DNA of 60,000 nucleotides from NCBI RefSeq assembly GCF_932526225.1, contig NC_064037.1:17090471-17150470 (forward strand), given 5' to 3'. The notes below the pieces were generated by a model. That model had not been told where the DNA came from. It searched no databases and saw nothing but the letters and a program-made list of their open reading frames with translations. The translations under genes and the position numbers were made by a program. This DNA comes from Nematostella vectensis (lineage: Eukaryota; Cnidaria; Anthozoa; Actiniaria; Edwardsiidae). Positions 11,424-24,477 of the stretch are shown one piece after another (positions within the stretch are counted from its first letter, which is position 1; each line of letters begins with the position of its first letter).

Positions 11424-12760
11424 TTTACACAGCAAAGAGCTCCACTCTGTTAGTTTAGCCAGACACGAATGCCCTCACAAATAGCATTACATCTCGCGCC
11501 TTTTGTTGCACCCTTTCATACCCTTTAAATCCCCTAATGATACCATTCACAAGTCACTTTTTTTTCTAGTCCATTGTGGTGTGAATTTTAGTTGACGCAT
11601 GCGTAGTTGGTCTCTAACGCTGAACGGTTTCGGTGAAGTAGATGTCCAAACACGGTATGGCAAGGTGTTTTTTCTAGTCTGAGTCAACACGCGGCTTCCC
11701 TTGATGTGTATGTGTTCACGGTGAGCTCGAAGCGAGCGATCTTAATTTATGTCAACTGTAAGGAGGAAATGGGCAAAGCCAAATGACAAAACAGGGACTG
11801 TGAATGGCCCGAGTAAATTAAATGAAAACAAAACTCGTAATAAGATATAAAAAATAATTACATTGAGTGCATTACAAAGTGAAGCAAACACAACAGTGCT
11901 GTGTCAATTTCAACGTAGTTTGCAAGTTTGCCATTTTAGAATACTTGAGGGTTTTATATTAATGGCGCTAAAAATTATAAGGGCTTCGCATCGACAAGAA
12001 AGATTTCCCGACAAGATTTGAACTAATAAAGAGCTTTTTTGATGAGAACACCCTACTATGTGTACTCTGAGGATTTTCTGATTATTTTAAGTGTTCAGAT
12101 AAAGCCAAGATAAATGGGAATTACTTCTGAGAGAAAAAAGGGATTAGTTAGCATATATCAAGATAGATAGGTAGCTAACGGATAGGCTCAGAGGCGGGTT
12201 GATCTTCCCAAGAAACACAGAAATCCGGAGGTTTGGCTATGTAGTCCAAATAGCAATAAAAAAAACATTCATTTGCTATGCAAAGCATCTAGGTATCATA
12301 ATAAAATTAAATAAATTCGACTAAGAGAAATACTGGTATGTTATTCATTTAAAATAATCATTTTCTCTCATTTGTCACTAACGACATGAATTCAGCTCTC
12401 ATTACAGATTTCTAAAATAATTGAATATTTTCTGGAATGATTTCTCGATATTTGGCGCATTTATTTATTTAACCTTTTGAATTTATTGTAAATCCGTCAA
12501 AAGCGCGACTATGAAAAGGCAAAGTGAAAAATGAAAAACGTTAAAAACACACGAGAAGAAAAAAAACCTTTTTCACCGAACGCTAGCAGAAATTGAAGAA
12601 AGAATTGTTTGGGAATAACCATCTGCAACAATCCGTGACCAGTTTCAGCAATTTGAACTTTTCACTTTTCAGAGGTAATTGAAATAAGAAATCTTTTTTT
12701 CTTTTCGATCTTGAAAATACATTAAAATCCTTGTCAAGAGTTCAGAAAAATATCCTACAT
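11424..12760. other. AT-rich region upstream of TRPN
   Basis: This should contain the TRPN promoter and 5' UTR if exon 1 is the first exon. I see no clear TATA box or other defined site and no coding exon. Confidence 0.4.
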
Positions 12761-12761
12761 T

Positions 12762-13115
12762 TTTCATTAAAATCTATCTTTTCCATATTTTGCAAAAGAA
12801 GGGGGAAATAATTTTTTCTCTAGCTTTTGCTCGATTTCTTTCTCCTCAAAAAGGCACGATTTCGCTAAGCGTTTTCTCATCTCTAACAGAAATGTAGAAA
12901 CCTTGAATTACTGGTAGTATTTTTTTCCATTTCGCGAAAACAAAGAAAACAAAAAAAGTCACGGTTCACTTTCGGCAATTCGTCTTCTCACATCCAGCAG
13001 ACGCTAAGATTCCGGTGCGTATCGTTTGACGTGGCTCGTTTGTTTACATTCCAAGAGCATGTTCCATAGGAAAGACACGGTTTGTATTGATGAGTGTGGA
13101 ATGCTTAAGTTTTTG
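12762..13115 (+). repeat. Left inverted arm of the fold-back element
   Basis: This arm is complementary to 15630-16025. The right arm carries about 40 extra bases around 15683-15720 (GGATACCGTAGG and a run of A). Confidence 0.85.
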
Positions 13116-14750
13116 GACATAGTGTCTTATGGACATTGTGCCTTATGGACATAGTGCCTTATGGATATTGTGCCTTATGGACATTGTGCCTTATGGACAT
13201 TGTGCCTTATGGACATTGTGCCTTATGGACATTGTGTCTTATGGACATTGTGTCTTATGGACATTGTGTCTTATGGATATTGTGTCTTATGGACATTGTG
13301 TCTTATGGACATTGTGCCTTATGGACATTGTGTCTTATGGACATTGTCCCTTATGGACATTGTGCCTTATGGACATTGTGCCTTATGGACATTGTGCCTT
13401 ATGGACATTGTGTCTTATGGACATTGTGTCTTATGGACATTGTGCCTTATGGACATTGTGCCTTATGGACATTGTGCCTTATGGACATTGTGCCTTATGG
13501 ACATTGTGCCTTATGGACATTGTGCCTTATGGACATTGTGCCTTATGGACATTGTGTCTTATGGACATTGTGTCTTATGGATATTGTGTCTTATGGACAT
13601 TGTGTCTTATGGACATTGTGCCTTATGGACATTGTGCCTTATGGACATTGTGCCTTATGGACATTGTGCCTTATGGACATTGTGCCTTATGGACATTGTG
13701 CCTTATGGACATTGTGCCTTATGGACATTGTGCCTTATGGACATTGTGCCTTATGGACATTGTGCCTTATGGACATTGTGCCTTATGGACATTGTGCCTT
13801 ATGGACATTGTCCCTTATGGACATTGTGCCTTATGGACATTGTGCCTTATGGACATTGTCCCTTATGGACATTGTGCCTTATGGACATTGTGCCTTATGG
13901 ACATTGTGCCTTATGGACATTGTGCCTTATGGACATAGTGCCTTATGGACATTGTGTCTTATGGACATTGTGTCTTATGGACATTGTGCCTTATGGACAT
14001 TGTGTCTTATGGACATTGTGCCTTATGGACATTGTGCCTTATGGACATTGTGCCTTATGGACATTGTGTCTTATGGACATTGTGCCTTATGGACATTGTG
14101 CCTTATGGACATTGTGCCTTATGGACATTGTGCCTTATGGACATTGTGTCTTATGGACATTGTGCCTTATGGACATTGTGCCTTATGGACATTGTGTCTT
14201 ATGGACATTGTGTCTTATGGACATTGTGTCTTATGGACATTGTGCCTTATGGACATTGTGCCTTATGGACATTGTGCCTTATGGACATTGTGCCTTATGG
14301 ACATTGTGTCTTATGGACATTGTGTCTTATGGACATTGTCCCTTATGGACATTGTCCCTTATGGACATTGTGTCTTATGGACATTGTGCCTTAAGGACAT
14401 TGTGCCTTATGGACATTGTGTCTTATGGACATTGTGCCTTATGGACATTGTGCCTTATGGACATTGTGCCTTATGGACATAGTGTCTTATGGACATTGTG
14501 CCTTATGGACATTGTGCCTTATGGACATTGTGTCTTATGGACATTGTGCCTTATGGACATTGTGTCTTATGGACATTGTGTCTTATGGACATTGTGCCTT
14601 ATGGACATTGTGCCTTATGGACATTGTGCCTTATGGACATTGTGCCTTATGGACATTGTGTCTTATGGACATTGTGTCTTATGGACATTGTGCCTTATGG
14701 ACATTGTCCCTTATGGACATTGTGCCTTATGGACATTGTGCCTTATGGGA
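13115..14750 (+). repeat. 16-bp tandem array, about 100 copies
   Basis: The unit is TTATGGACATTGTGCC with a common variant ending GTGTC. Because 16 is not a multiple of three and the unit has no stop in any plus frame, all three plus frames stay open for hundreds of codons and give the same 16-residue periodic peptide. The minus strand contains TAA in each unit. The long frames are therefore a by-product of the repeat, with no sign of a gene. Confidence 0.95.
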
Positions 14751-14812
14751 CATGAAAACATGCGTTCTATTGATATCGCGTCTCTCCGACAAGTCACCCA
14801 AACGGAATTTAT

Positions 14813-15115
14813 CGCGGTGGAATAGTCTTGAATTCGATAATATCACAAATTCAATGTGCCCCAAGCGACTATCCCACACTACTGCGGGTGGTGGTGGTTC
14901 CCTCCAGTTCCTTATTGTATGCCAACAATTGAGCGCGCGTTCTGGGCGGTCGATTAGCGGGCCCGCGCGGCAATATGGAAATCGTCCTTTAAAAAACAAC
15001 AAGAAGACGCGCGAAAGTATATCCTATAAAGTAGGAATAGAAATTCTTTTTAAATAAAGAGATATCGTTAAAAGAATTAGCAACATTTCTTACATTATGT
15101 AAAGAAACGGAATTC
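14813..15115 (+). repeat. Direct repeat, copy 1, inside the fold-back element
   Basis: This repeats with about 85-90 percent visual similarity at 15118-15455. Shared words include GGGCGGTCGATTAGCGGG and TTCCTTATTGTATGCCAAC. Confidence 0.85.
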
Positions 15116-15117
15116 AG

Positions 15118-15455
15118 CGCAGTGGAATAGTCTTGAATTCGATAATATAACAAATTCAATTGTACCCCAAGAGACTATCCCACATGCTGCACTACTGTGG
15201 AGGCGTTGTGATATCACTCTACCGCAACTGGTTCCCTCCAGTTCCTTATTGTATGCCAACGGTTGTGCGCGCCGTATGGGCGGTCGATTAGCGGGCCCGC
15301 GCGACAATACGGAAATTTTTCTTTAAAATTTCTTTAAAATTAGACGACGCGCAAAAGTATATTCTAGAAAATAGGAATAGAAATCCCTTTAATAAAGAGA
15401 TATCGTTAAAAGAATTAGCAATATTTCTTACATTATGTAAAGAATCGGATTGAAT
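15118..15455 (+). repeat. Direct repeat, copy 2, inside the fold-back element
   Basis: This is the second copy of 14813-15115, with about 30 extra bases after the CCCACA word (around 15185-15215). Confidence 0.85.
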
Positions 15456-15629
15456 ATTTTACAGACCCGGCCTCCCAATTTTCTCGTTGATTAGGTAAGG
15501 ACCCTACGGTGGACGCAAACTGCTGAAAATCGAGCTACGTCAATCCCTGAATAACTTTCTTTTATGAGGGCGAGCTTTATTTTTCAAACTAGAGGGGAAG
15601 GCCCTATGTTACTGAATAATTTTGTGCCA

Positions 15630-16025
15630 AAAACTTAAGCATTCCACACTCATCAATACAAACCGTGTCTTTCCTATGGATACCGTAGGAAAAAAATTCG
15701 CAAGCATCACAAAAAACATGCTCTTGGAATGTAAACAAACGAGCCACGTCATACGATACGCACCGGAATCTTAGCGTCTGCTGGATGTGAGCAGACGAAT
15801 TGCCGAAAGTGAACCGTGACTTTTTTTGTTTTCTTTGTTTTCGCGAAATGGAAAAAAATACTTCCAGTAATTCAAGGTTTCTACATTTCTGTTAGAGATG
15901 AAAAATGCTCAAAGCAAAATCGTGCCTTTTGGGAGGATAAAAATCGAGGAAAAGCTAGAGTAAAATTTTAAATTTTCCCTCTTCTTTTGCAAAACATGGA
16001 AAAGCTAGATTTTAAAGGAAAAAAA
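15630..16025 (-). repeat. Right inverted arm of the fold-back element
   Basis: This is complementary to the left arm at 12762-13115. Confidence 0.85.
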
Positions 16026-16139
16026 GGGTTTGATTAGCAAAAAAACTGCATGTTAATGTTTATTCAAGATGGACAGGAAAAAAGAAATAACGAATTTCTC
16101 ACGTTTTTTTCAACTTTTCAGTTACCTTATTTGCAGTGG

Positions 16140-16545
16140 CTATATGCCCGACAGTCGGGAAAGGTCCTCAATGGACTAAATGCCCGAAAGTTTTCAAATT
16201 ATTCAATTAACCCAGTAAATTGTGGACCTAGTGAGTATAAAGTATTTTATATTTGTTGGGAAAGGGCAAGCGAATCTGAATTGAGCTTTTTTGTCGGTAT
16301 TGAAAGATTTTCCTTGATTGTATATACTATAAAATTGTTATCAAAGTGACACGAGTTTTATCTGCTACAACTGTCGGAAAAGGTCTTCAATGGACTAAAT
16401 TCACGACGGTTATCAATTTCTTTAAATAAGCCAGTAAATTGTAAGGCTAGTGAGTTCAAATAATTCTATATTTTTTTAAAAAGGGCAATCGGTTCTGATT
16501 TAAACTTTGTTGTCGGAATTGAATGCCTATATAGCGCTATATGAT
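16140..16545 (+). repeat. Diverged direct repeat of about 200 bp, two copies
   Basis: The block from about 16155 recurs from about 16370. Shared words are AATGGACTAAAT, CCAGTAAATTGT and TAGTGAGT, and both end in a TTGTCGG word. The copies are degenerate. Confidence 0.6.
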
Positions 16546-16554
16546 TGTTTAACA

Positions 16555-16745
16555 CAAGCGCTATTCTGTTTGGCTAATAATTTGGCGCTTATTCTGATTG
16601 GCTAATCAAAAAAGCACTATTCTGATTGGCTAATGAGATAAGCACTATTCTGATTAGCTTATCAAACAAGCACTATTTTGATTGGCTAATGAGATTAGCC
16701 CTATGATGTTTGGCTAATGACACTAGCGCTACTGTGACTGGTGAA
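16555..16745 (+). repeat. 28-bp tandem array containing ATTGGCTAAT (CCAAT-type) words
   Basis: About seven units of 27-29 bp start GC(A/G)CTATTCTG and carry TGATTGGCTAAT, an inverted CCAAT box. A regulatory role is only a possibility; nothing nearby shows a promoter. It is repeated at 19057-19247. Confidence 0.85.
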
Positions 16746-17034
16746 TTACTTTTATTATAATAGTTTTATGATAATTGCTTTATGATTATAGTTTTACACT
16801 TGGTATGATTGGCTAATATTTTTATAATTTGTTAATGAAATTTGCTAAAAGCAGAAATCTATTGTGACTACGTGAATACGTGAGGTATTGTAATAAAACA
16901 GGATTGTAATAAAAACAAATAACTTTTGTGGTCACGTGCGCGGACAAACTTGAAATCCAAAAGACTTAAAAGTCGGAGGTGGAGTTCCACTCAAAATTTA
17001 TTTTGATATAAGCGTTTAATCATTTAATGTAATA

Positions 17035-17283
17035 CGGGTGTTGCCATGTATCACTTACGGCTTAAGCGTTTACGGGGCATGCGACGAATTAACTACTATT
17101 CAGTCATTCTTAGATAGCTGTAATAAACGCCGGTTCGTATCTACACGTGTTTGTATAAGAGAAATACTAGCCAAGCAAGACTGTAAACTATATAAAAAAG
17201 ATCTAGAAATACTGAACCACCCCATACATTCTTCCTTACCTGCTATTAAAGAAACTGCTATTTTCGTGGTACGCGATATATAA
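17035..17283 (+). pseudogene. 3' end of a LINE-type reverse transcriptase ORF (copy 1)
   Basis: An open frame of about 81 codons starts LPCITYGLSVYGACDE and includes SFLDSCNKRRF and HPIHSSLPAIKET. This resembles the C-terminal tail of non-LTR retrotransposon polymerases common in cnidarians. It ends just before a TTA microsatellite, as expected for a 5'-truncated LINE with a microsatellite 3' tail. No catalytic domain is present. Confidence 0.6.
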
Positions 17284-17328
17284 CAGCAAATGTAAAACTG
17301 ACTTTGATAATAATGATTATAATCGTCG

Positions 17329-17488
<160 letters not shown>

Positions 17489-17991
17489 AAATAGCCAATT
17501 TACCCAACCACTGCAAAGAGGGAAGAATACATTTTATTTCTAATCTGATTTTTTGGAGAAAAAAGTGAAAGAACGAACCTCAAGGTTTTTTCGAATTTTA
17601 TTTGTCTGTTTTTGACCACTCATCACTCAGATGTAAATGAAGCGCGCACGCTGCGCTGAACCCATCTCAAATTCATGCGCATGAGGTGGATTGCCTGTGC
17701 TTCCCCTGCACAAAGAGGTTATTAAAACGGAATATATGGGCTTCAAGCTAAAGAGCCCAACATAAATAAAACACAAAAGACATGTTTTCTGCATTTTACA
17801 ATATCGTAGTCTGCGTGACGCCGGTAAAAAGATTTGCAGTGTAGGAAATTTATATATTGCATCAAAGTATATTTACAACTGAGATGATATTGTGTTCTTT
17901 TTCCTAATAGAAATATATGTATGGGGTAATATCAAAGAAATTAGCTGAGAAAATCTCATCGGAGTGACAAGGGTAACACGCGCAGCATATG

Positions 17992-18755
17992 CCCCTCACG
18001 ACATATAACATGTACATATGAGGTATATGGCCCGGCGTATGACATTCGCGACATATAACATGTACATATGAGGTATATGGCCCGGCGTATGACATTCACG
18101 ACATATAGCATGTACATATGAGGTATATGGCCCGGCGTATGACATTCACGACATATAGCATGCACACACGGTATATGGCCCGGCGTATGACATTTACTAC
18201 ATATAACATGAACACACGGTATATGGCCCGGTGTATAACATTTACTACATATAACATGCACACACACGGTATATGGCCCGGCGTATGACATTTACTACAT
18301 ATAACATGTAAATATGAGGTATATGGCCCGGCGTATGACGTTTACTACATATAACATGCACACATGGTATATGGCCCGGCGTATAACATTCTCTGCATAT
18401 ATCATGAACACACTATATTATGCCCGGCGTATGACATTCACTACATATAATATATGCACACACGGTATATGGTCCGGCATATGTCATTTACTACATATAA
18501 CATGAACACACGGTGTATGGCCCGGCGAATGGCATTCACGGCATATAACATGCACACATGGTATATGGCCCGGCGTATAACATTCTCTGCATATATCATG
18601 CACACACGGTATATGGCCCGGCGTATGACATTCACTACATATAACATATGCACACACGGTATATGGTCCGGCTTATGGCAATCACGGCATACAAGATGCA
18701 CATACAGCATATGGCCCGGTGTACACACGAGGTATATGGCCCGGCGTATGACACA
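17992..18755 (+). repeat. 50-bp minisatellite, copy 1
   Basis: The unit holds GGTATATGGCCCGGCGTATG flanked by ACATATAACATG. Early units are exactly 50 bp; later ones are 43-47 bp with GCACACACGG in place of ATGTACATATGAGG. Open frames on both strands are repeat artefacts. Confidence 0.95.
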
Positions 18756-19056
18756 TAAAATATACTGCAATATAGCTGCATTTTCAAATTATTTAGAAAA
18801 ATAAATACTCATAAATGGTAGATTCAAAAAGCCCAAACTGTCGTGATCTCGTACAAGAACAATGAATACAATACACCAAAAAATGAAATTCGACTCTGCC
18901 AAATTTTCGTCTTTTTTATTTTATTAAAATAAGACTTCTTCAGGGCAGAGTTTATAAAGTTTATAAATTTATAAAGTAATAACATATAGGTTATGTAATT
19001 TTTAAGCAAGAGTTAGGGGCTCGTTCTGATTTCTCACTACTTCCGCTTGTTTAACA

Positions 19057-19247
19057 CAAGCGCTATTCTGTTTGGCTAATAATTTGGCGCTTATTCTGAT
19101 TGGCTAATCAAAAAAGCACTATTCTGATTGGCTAATGAGATAAGCACTATTCTGATTAGCTTATCAAACAAGCACTATTTTGATTGGCTAATGAGATTAG
19201 CCCTATGATGTTTGGCTAATGACACTAGCGCTACTGTGACTGGTGAA
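19057..19247 (+). repeat. 28-bp CCAAT-type array, copy 2
   Basis: This appears identical to 16555-16745 by eye. Confidence 0.9.
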
Positions 19248-19536
19248 TTACTTTTATTATAATAGTTTTATGATAATTGCTTTATGATTATAGTTTTACA
19301 CTTGGTATGATTGGCTAATATTTTTATAATTTGTTAATGAAATTTGCTAAAAGCAGAAATCTATTGTGACTACGTGAATACGTGAGGTATTGTAATAAAA
19401 CAGGATTGTAATAAAAACAAATAACTTTTGTGGTCACGTGCGCGGACAAACTTGAAATCCAAAAGACTTAAAAGTCGGAGGTGGAGTTCCACTCAAAATT
19501 TATTTTGATATAAGCGTTTAATCATTTAATGTAATA

Positions 19537-19785
19537 CGGGTGTTGCCATGTATCACTTACGGCTTAAGCGTTTACGGGGCATGCGACGAATTAACTACTA
19601 TTCAGTCATTCTTAGATAGCTGTAATAAACGCCGGTTCGTATCTACACGTGTTTGTATAAGAGAAATACTAGCCAAGCAAGACTGTAAACTATATAAAAA
19701 AGATCTAGAAATACTGAACCACCCCATACATTCTTCCTTACCTGCTATTAAAGAAACTGCTATTTTCGTGGTACGCGATATATAA
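19537..19785 (+). pseudogene. 3' end of a LINE-type ORF (copy 2)
   Basis: The translation is the same as at 17035-17283; it arose with the segmental duplication and is not an independent insertion. Confidence 0.6.
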
Positions 19786-19830
19786 CAGCAAATGTAAAAC
19801 TGACTTTGATAATAATGATTATCATCGTCG

Positions 19831-19832
19831 TC

Positions 19833-19913
<81 letters not shown>

Positions 19914-19952
19914 GTTGTTGTTGTTGTTGTTGTTGTTGTTATTATTATTATA
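19831..19952 (+). repeat. (TTA)n/(TTG)n microsatellite, copy 2
   Basis: The TTA block is about 13 units shorter than in copy 1, while the TTG block and the TTA run after it are slightly longer. Confidence 0.95.
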
Positions 19953-20454
19953 AATAGCCAATTTACCCAACCACTGCAAAGAGGGAAGAATACATTTTAT
20001 TTCTAATCTGATTTTTTGGAGAAAAAAGTGAAAGAACGAACCTCAAGGTTTTTTCGAATTTTATTTGTCTGTTTTTGACCACTCATCACTCAGATGTAAA
20101 TGAAGCGCGCACGCTGCGCTGAACCCATCTCAAATTCATGCGCATGAGGTGGATTGCCTGTGCTTCCCCTGCACAAAGAGGTTATTAAAACGGAATATAT
20201 GGGCTTCAAGCTAAAGAGCCCAACATAAATAAAACACAAAAGACATGTTTTCTGCATTTTACAATATCGTAGTCTGCGTGACGCCGGTAAAAATATTTGC
20301 AGTGTAGGAAATTTATATATTGCATCAAAGTATATTTACAACTGAGATGATATTGTGTTCTTTTTCCTAATATAAATATATGTATGGGGTAATATCAAAG
20401 AAATTAGCTGAGAAAATCTCATCGGAGTGACAAGGGTAACACGCGCAGCATATG

Positions 20455-21415
20455 CCCCTCACGACATATAACATGTACATATGAGGTATATGGCCCGGCG
20501 TATGACATTCGCGACATATAACATGTACATATGAGGTATATGGCCCGGCGTATGACATTCACGACATATGACATGTACATATGAGGTATATGGCCCGGCG
20601 TATGACATTCACGACATATAACATGTACATATGAGGTATATGGCCCGGCGTATGACATTCACGACATATGACATGTACATATGAGGTATATGGCCCGGCG
20701 TATGACATTCGCGACATATGACATGTACATATGAGGTATATGGCCCGGCGTATGACATTCGCGACATATAACATGTACATATGAGGTATATGGCCCGGCG
20801 TATGACATTCACGACATATAGCATGCACACACGGTATATGGCCCGGCGTATGACATTTACTACATATAACATGAACACACGGTATATGGCCCGGCGTATG
20901 ACATTTACTACATATAACATGCACACACGGTATATGGCCCGGCGTATGACATTTACTACATATAACACGCGCACACGATATATGGCCCGGCTTATGACAT
21001 TTACTACATATAACATGTAAATATGAGGTATATGGCCCGGCGTATGACGTTTACTACATATAACATATGCACACACGGTATATGGTCCGGCGTATAACAT
21101 TTACTACATATAACATAAAAACACGGTATATGACCCGGCGTATGTCATTTACTACATATAACATGAACACACGGTGTATGGCCCGGCGAATGGCATTCAC
21201 GGCACATAACATGCACACATGGTATATGGCCCGGCGTATAACATTCTCTGCATATATCATGCACCCACGGTATATGGCCCGGCGTATGACATTCACTATA
21301 TATAACATATGCACACACGGTATATGGTCCGGCTTATGGCAATCACGGCATGCAAGATGCACATATAGCATATGGCCCGGTGTACACACGAGGTATATGG
21401 CCCGGCGTATGACAC
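20455..21415 (+). repeat. 50-bp minisatellite, copy 2 (expanded)
   Basis: This has the same unit as 17992-18755, but with about seven 50-bp ATGTACATATGAGG-type units at the start against three in copy 1. Confidence 0.95.
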
Positions 21416-21815
21416 ATAAAATATACAAAATACAAATTTAGTTTCAGTTTGTTCCTCTAACAAAAAAAAGCTGCATCTTTAAATTATTTAGAAAAAATAA
21501 ATACTCATAAATGGTAGATTCAAAAAGCCCAAACTGTCGTGATCTCGTACAAGAACAATGTATTCATACACCAAAATGTATTCATACATACTCATAAATG
21601 GTAGATTCAAAAAGCCCAAACTGCCGTGATCTCGTACAAGAACAATGTATTCATACACCCAAAAATGGAATTCGACTCTGCCAAATTTTCGTCTTTAATA
21701 AGACTTCTTCAGGGCAGAGTTTATAAAGTTTATAAATTTATAAAGTAATAACATATAGGTTATGTAATTTTTAAGCAAGAAGTAGGGGCTCGTTCTGACT
21801 TCTCACTACTTCCGG

Positions 21816-23867
21816 CGGTAATTTCAACTTCAGGGAACGTTGTATCGAAACAGTCCAAGTTAAAAGCCAACCTTCACTTTCATAGCAATACGCATGACGT
21901 CATAAATCCGCATTTCCGAAGAAGAGATCTGCCGGTAGGTAAACATCTTATCTGATATTAGCATTTGTAATCTCACCATAGACATTACAACGAATTTTCT
22001 AATGGTGTATATGTTATTTGATATTTGACGGGTTGATATGGAAAAATCCAAAATAAAAATCCGTACATGCAATCCTTTGGATTGAAAACTCAGCGACAAT
22101 CCGGATAAAACAATCGCGCAAGATAACTGACCTCAAAAAAATCCAAAGAGGAAAAGTCACCAGTCTTTGGTCCCTAATATAACAGCACTTCACAGACAAA
22201 CAAAGGTTTAAAAGCAAGGGTTTAGTAATTGCGATAGAATACATAAAATGGTTGTGAGACTCAGTGCGTTAAATTACCTGTCAAAATGCAATACTTGTTG
22301 TGCTAAGTAAACCATTTTATCGTGGATAAAGTGTATTGAGGGTCGCGTATCGCTTACAGTTGACATTTGACAGGCTTTGACCTATAGCTCAAAGACAAAA
22401 CCAATATATGATTTTAATTGTTGTTTCGCCGAAAGGTTAGTCGGTTGGTCAACATATTTTCGGACTTAAATGGCTAACGTTGCCATCTCATCAATGATAT
22501 ATCTCTTTCTTATAATGCAATCAATTTTCTTTTTCAGTGATTCCAGGGCTCGATAATGATAGATGCAATCCCCTTTTTGATATATCATTTTAATAAAAAT
22601 AAAAATGTATTTTATATTCTTTTATTAAAAATAAAAACTTATTTTCCTTTTATTTTTGGTCAATTTGAAAACGGCATTATTTGTTAAGTGTTTTTTAAAT
22701 GTTATTTTGAGAATTTTCAGTTTTCAAAAATGCAATTTTTTCTATGGTTTTTATTTTCGCTGCAAAAACGAGCTAAGCCTCACCTCGATAAAACTGTCCT
22801 TAAACAGTGCTCTAGGTTGACTCCACTAATAAAACACTAACCGTGAACTAGATTGACTCACTTCATTGCAAGCCAGGGCCAGCCCGCTGATGTATTCCTG
22901 GTCGCTTTGCCATCCCGCCGTGCTCCATGTCCGTACACACCGAGAACCAGACACCCCCCGACCTTCAACTCGACGGTCCAGTCTTTCATCCATAATTCAA
23001 AGCCCAAGTAGATGGGTCTCATTCTTAGCAACTAAATCATTTCAAAACTTGAAATAACAGCTTGTTGTTTAACGTAGTTTTGATTCGTGTTGGATCTTTT
23101 CTCGTTTCTTAGTGATATTTGTGGCGCCACAAAGTTACACCGTGGAGACTACAAGAATATAAATCCTCCAACTCGACGCGTATCGGCTCGCAGTGCAATA
23201 TCTGAGAGTGCCAATAATGTCACCTATTTGCATTTCTGTTCTCCATTTGACAAGTTTATTGGGATGTAGAAGTAAAGTGCGCCAAGGGCTCTGTTAAGTA
23301 TATAAGTGAAGCTGTTAGCTTTACCGAGACAGGAAGTGGAATTCAACCCAAGAAATATATCCCCAGAAAAACCGGAGAACTCTCTAAAAGTCGTTTTCAA
23401 ATTACGTTTTCCTTGTTTTCGAGAGCTGGAACTTCCTTGTTTTGAATTCGGCGTCCATTGCCCCGGTGCCTAAATTGGGGAGAAAGACAATTTTCGTAGT
23501 TGCTGTTTTTAGACTTTCTCGTGCTGTTGGTAGAGCAGAAAGAAATACTTGAGAAGGAAAGTTCTACATTTTCAATCTTTCTTCGTTTTATGTCAAAAAT
23601 GTGGACGAGGTCCTCGCTCTTCGAAAATTTAATATTGTTTACTTGTTGAGCTAAAATACTAAAAGTAGTTCAATTAAGTAATTCAATGGATTCTCAAAGG
23701 CAACCTTGTTTGAAATAGGTGTATGGAGGATCTACGCTTACAAGTGAATGCCAAGGAACGCGGGCTCACATGCTTAAGGGCTAGGTCTGAGGTACGTCGA
23801 CCTAGCCTTAGTTGTCACTTTACGTGGATCGCGAATTACTCAACAATACGAAGAGGCTGACATAATA
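21816..23867. other. Intergenic or intronic AT-rich region
   Basis: There is no recognisable gene. A minus-strand stretch at about 22862-22996 is open in two frames and ends in a donor-like GAA/GTGAGT, but it has stops just upstream and I cannot connect it to another exon. Confidence 0.4.
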
Positions 23868-24477
23868 CAGTAAAAACACGCAAGTAAGAACCTAGAATTT
23901 AGGCTCAAAGTAGGTTCTTAATTTTCAAGTAATAATTTTTAAAAAATTTACATTTAAGAACCTATGTTCCCAAAAAACATTAGCTTGTACAACTCATGAT
24001 ACAGTACATTATGTAAATTTAAAATGTTTATACTTTCTTTTGTTTAAAAAGCAAAGGAGAAATGGGATGAACAGTAATTTGCTGAAGCCATGACATTATT
24101 TGGGCCATAAAAATTAAAGAGCCCTAGTCAGCCACACCTTTGTTATCGTTTCATTCAATAATAAAAGACACATAATTCGGAGACATTTGAAATAATTACC
24201 TAAAAACAAAGGTTTATACTTAATTTGCTAAGATCAATCGAAAACATCACAATAGCTTTCCAAATCTACTGATGGAAATCGATTTGGGGAACGTTGTTCT
24301 CCTGAAATCGTGATGGATTTTCACGGCTCGTATTTTACTAGGAGTGCAAAATGGAGGCTGCCAAAGACTCTGTAAGAATCTAAATAGCCTAACTTTGCAC
24401 TAAGAAATTATTTTTGTATAAGGACCTGTAAGGGCTAACTTGGCAAAATGTACTTTGTTACTTGCGGGTTTTTACTG
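23868..24477. mobile_element. Mariner-type miniature inverted-repeat element
   Basis: The left end CAGTAAAAACACGCAAGTAA pairs with the right end as an inverted repeat with one mismatch over 20 bp. Both ends are flanked by TA (23866-23867 and 24478-24479), the Tc1/mariner target duplication. The 610-bp body has no coding capacity. Confidence 0.85.

Larger units (their letters stand above)
12760..16025. mobile_element. Fold-back (long inverted repeat) element carrying a 16-bp satellite
   Basis: About 12762-13115 and 15630-16025 are inverted copies of one another over some 350-400 bp, with small indels. For example GGTGCGTATCG at 13015 pairs with its complement near 15760, and AATGCTTAAG near 13100 with CTTAAGCATT near 15635. 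Between them lie the 16-bp array (about 13115-14750) and two direct repeats (14813-15115 and 15118-15455). No transposase is visible, so the element is non-autonomous. The outer ends fade and I could not fix a target duplication. Confidence 0.8.
19047..21815 (+). repeat. Tandem segmental duplication, copy 2 (2.8 kb)
   Basis: This copy is longer than copy 1 because its 50-bp minisatellite has more units and a short block near 21490-21680 is itself repeated. Both copies end at CTCACTACTTCCG. Confidence 0.95.

Noticed and set aside
13129-15057. Very long plus-strand ORFs (up to 554 codons) over the 16-bp array
   Set aside because: They exist in all three frames and follow only from a stop-free repeat unit; the tails beyond the array show no domain.
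17904-21441. ORFs on both strands over the 50-bp minisatellite
   Set aside because: The periodic peptides follow the repeat unit and occur on both strands.
22862-22996. Minus-strand stretch with a good donor and two open frames
   Set aside because: One frame has a stop just upstream with no fitting acceptor, the other has a mismatched donor phase, and neither connects to the orphan exons or to TRPN exon 1.
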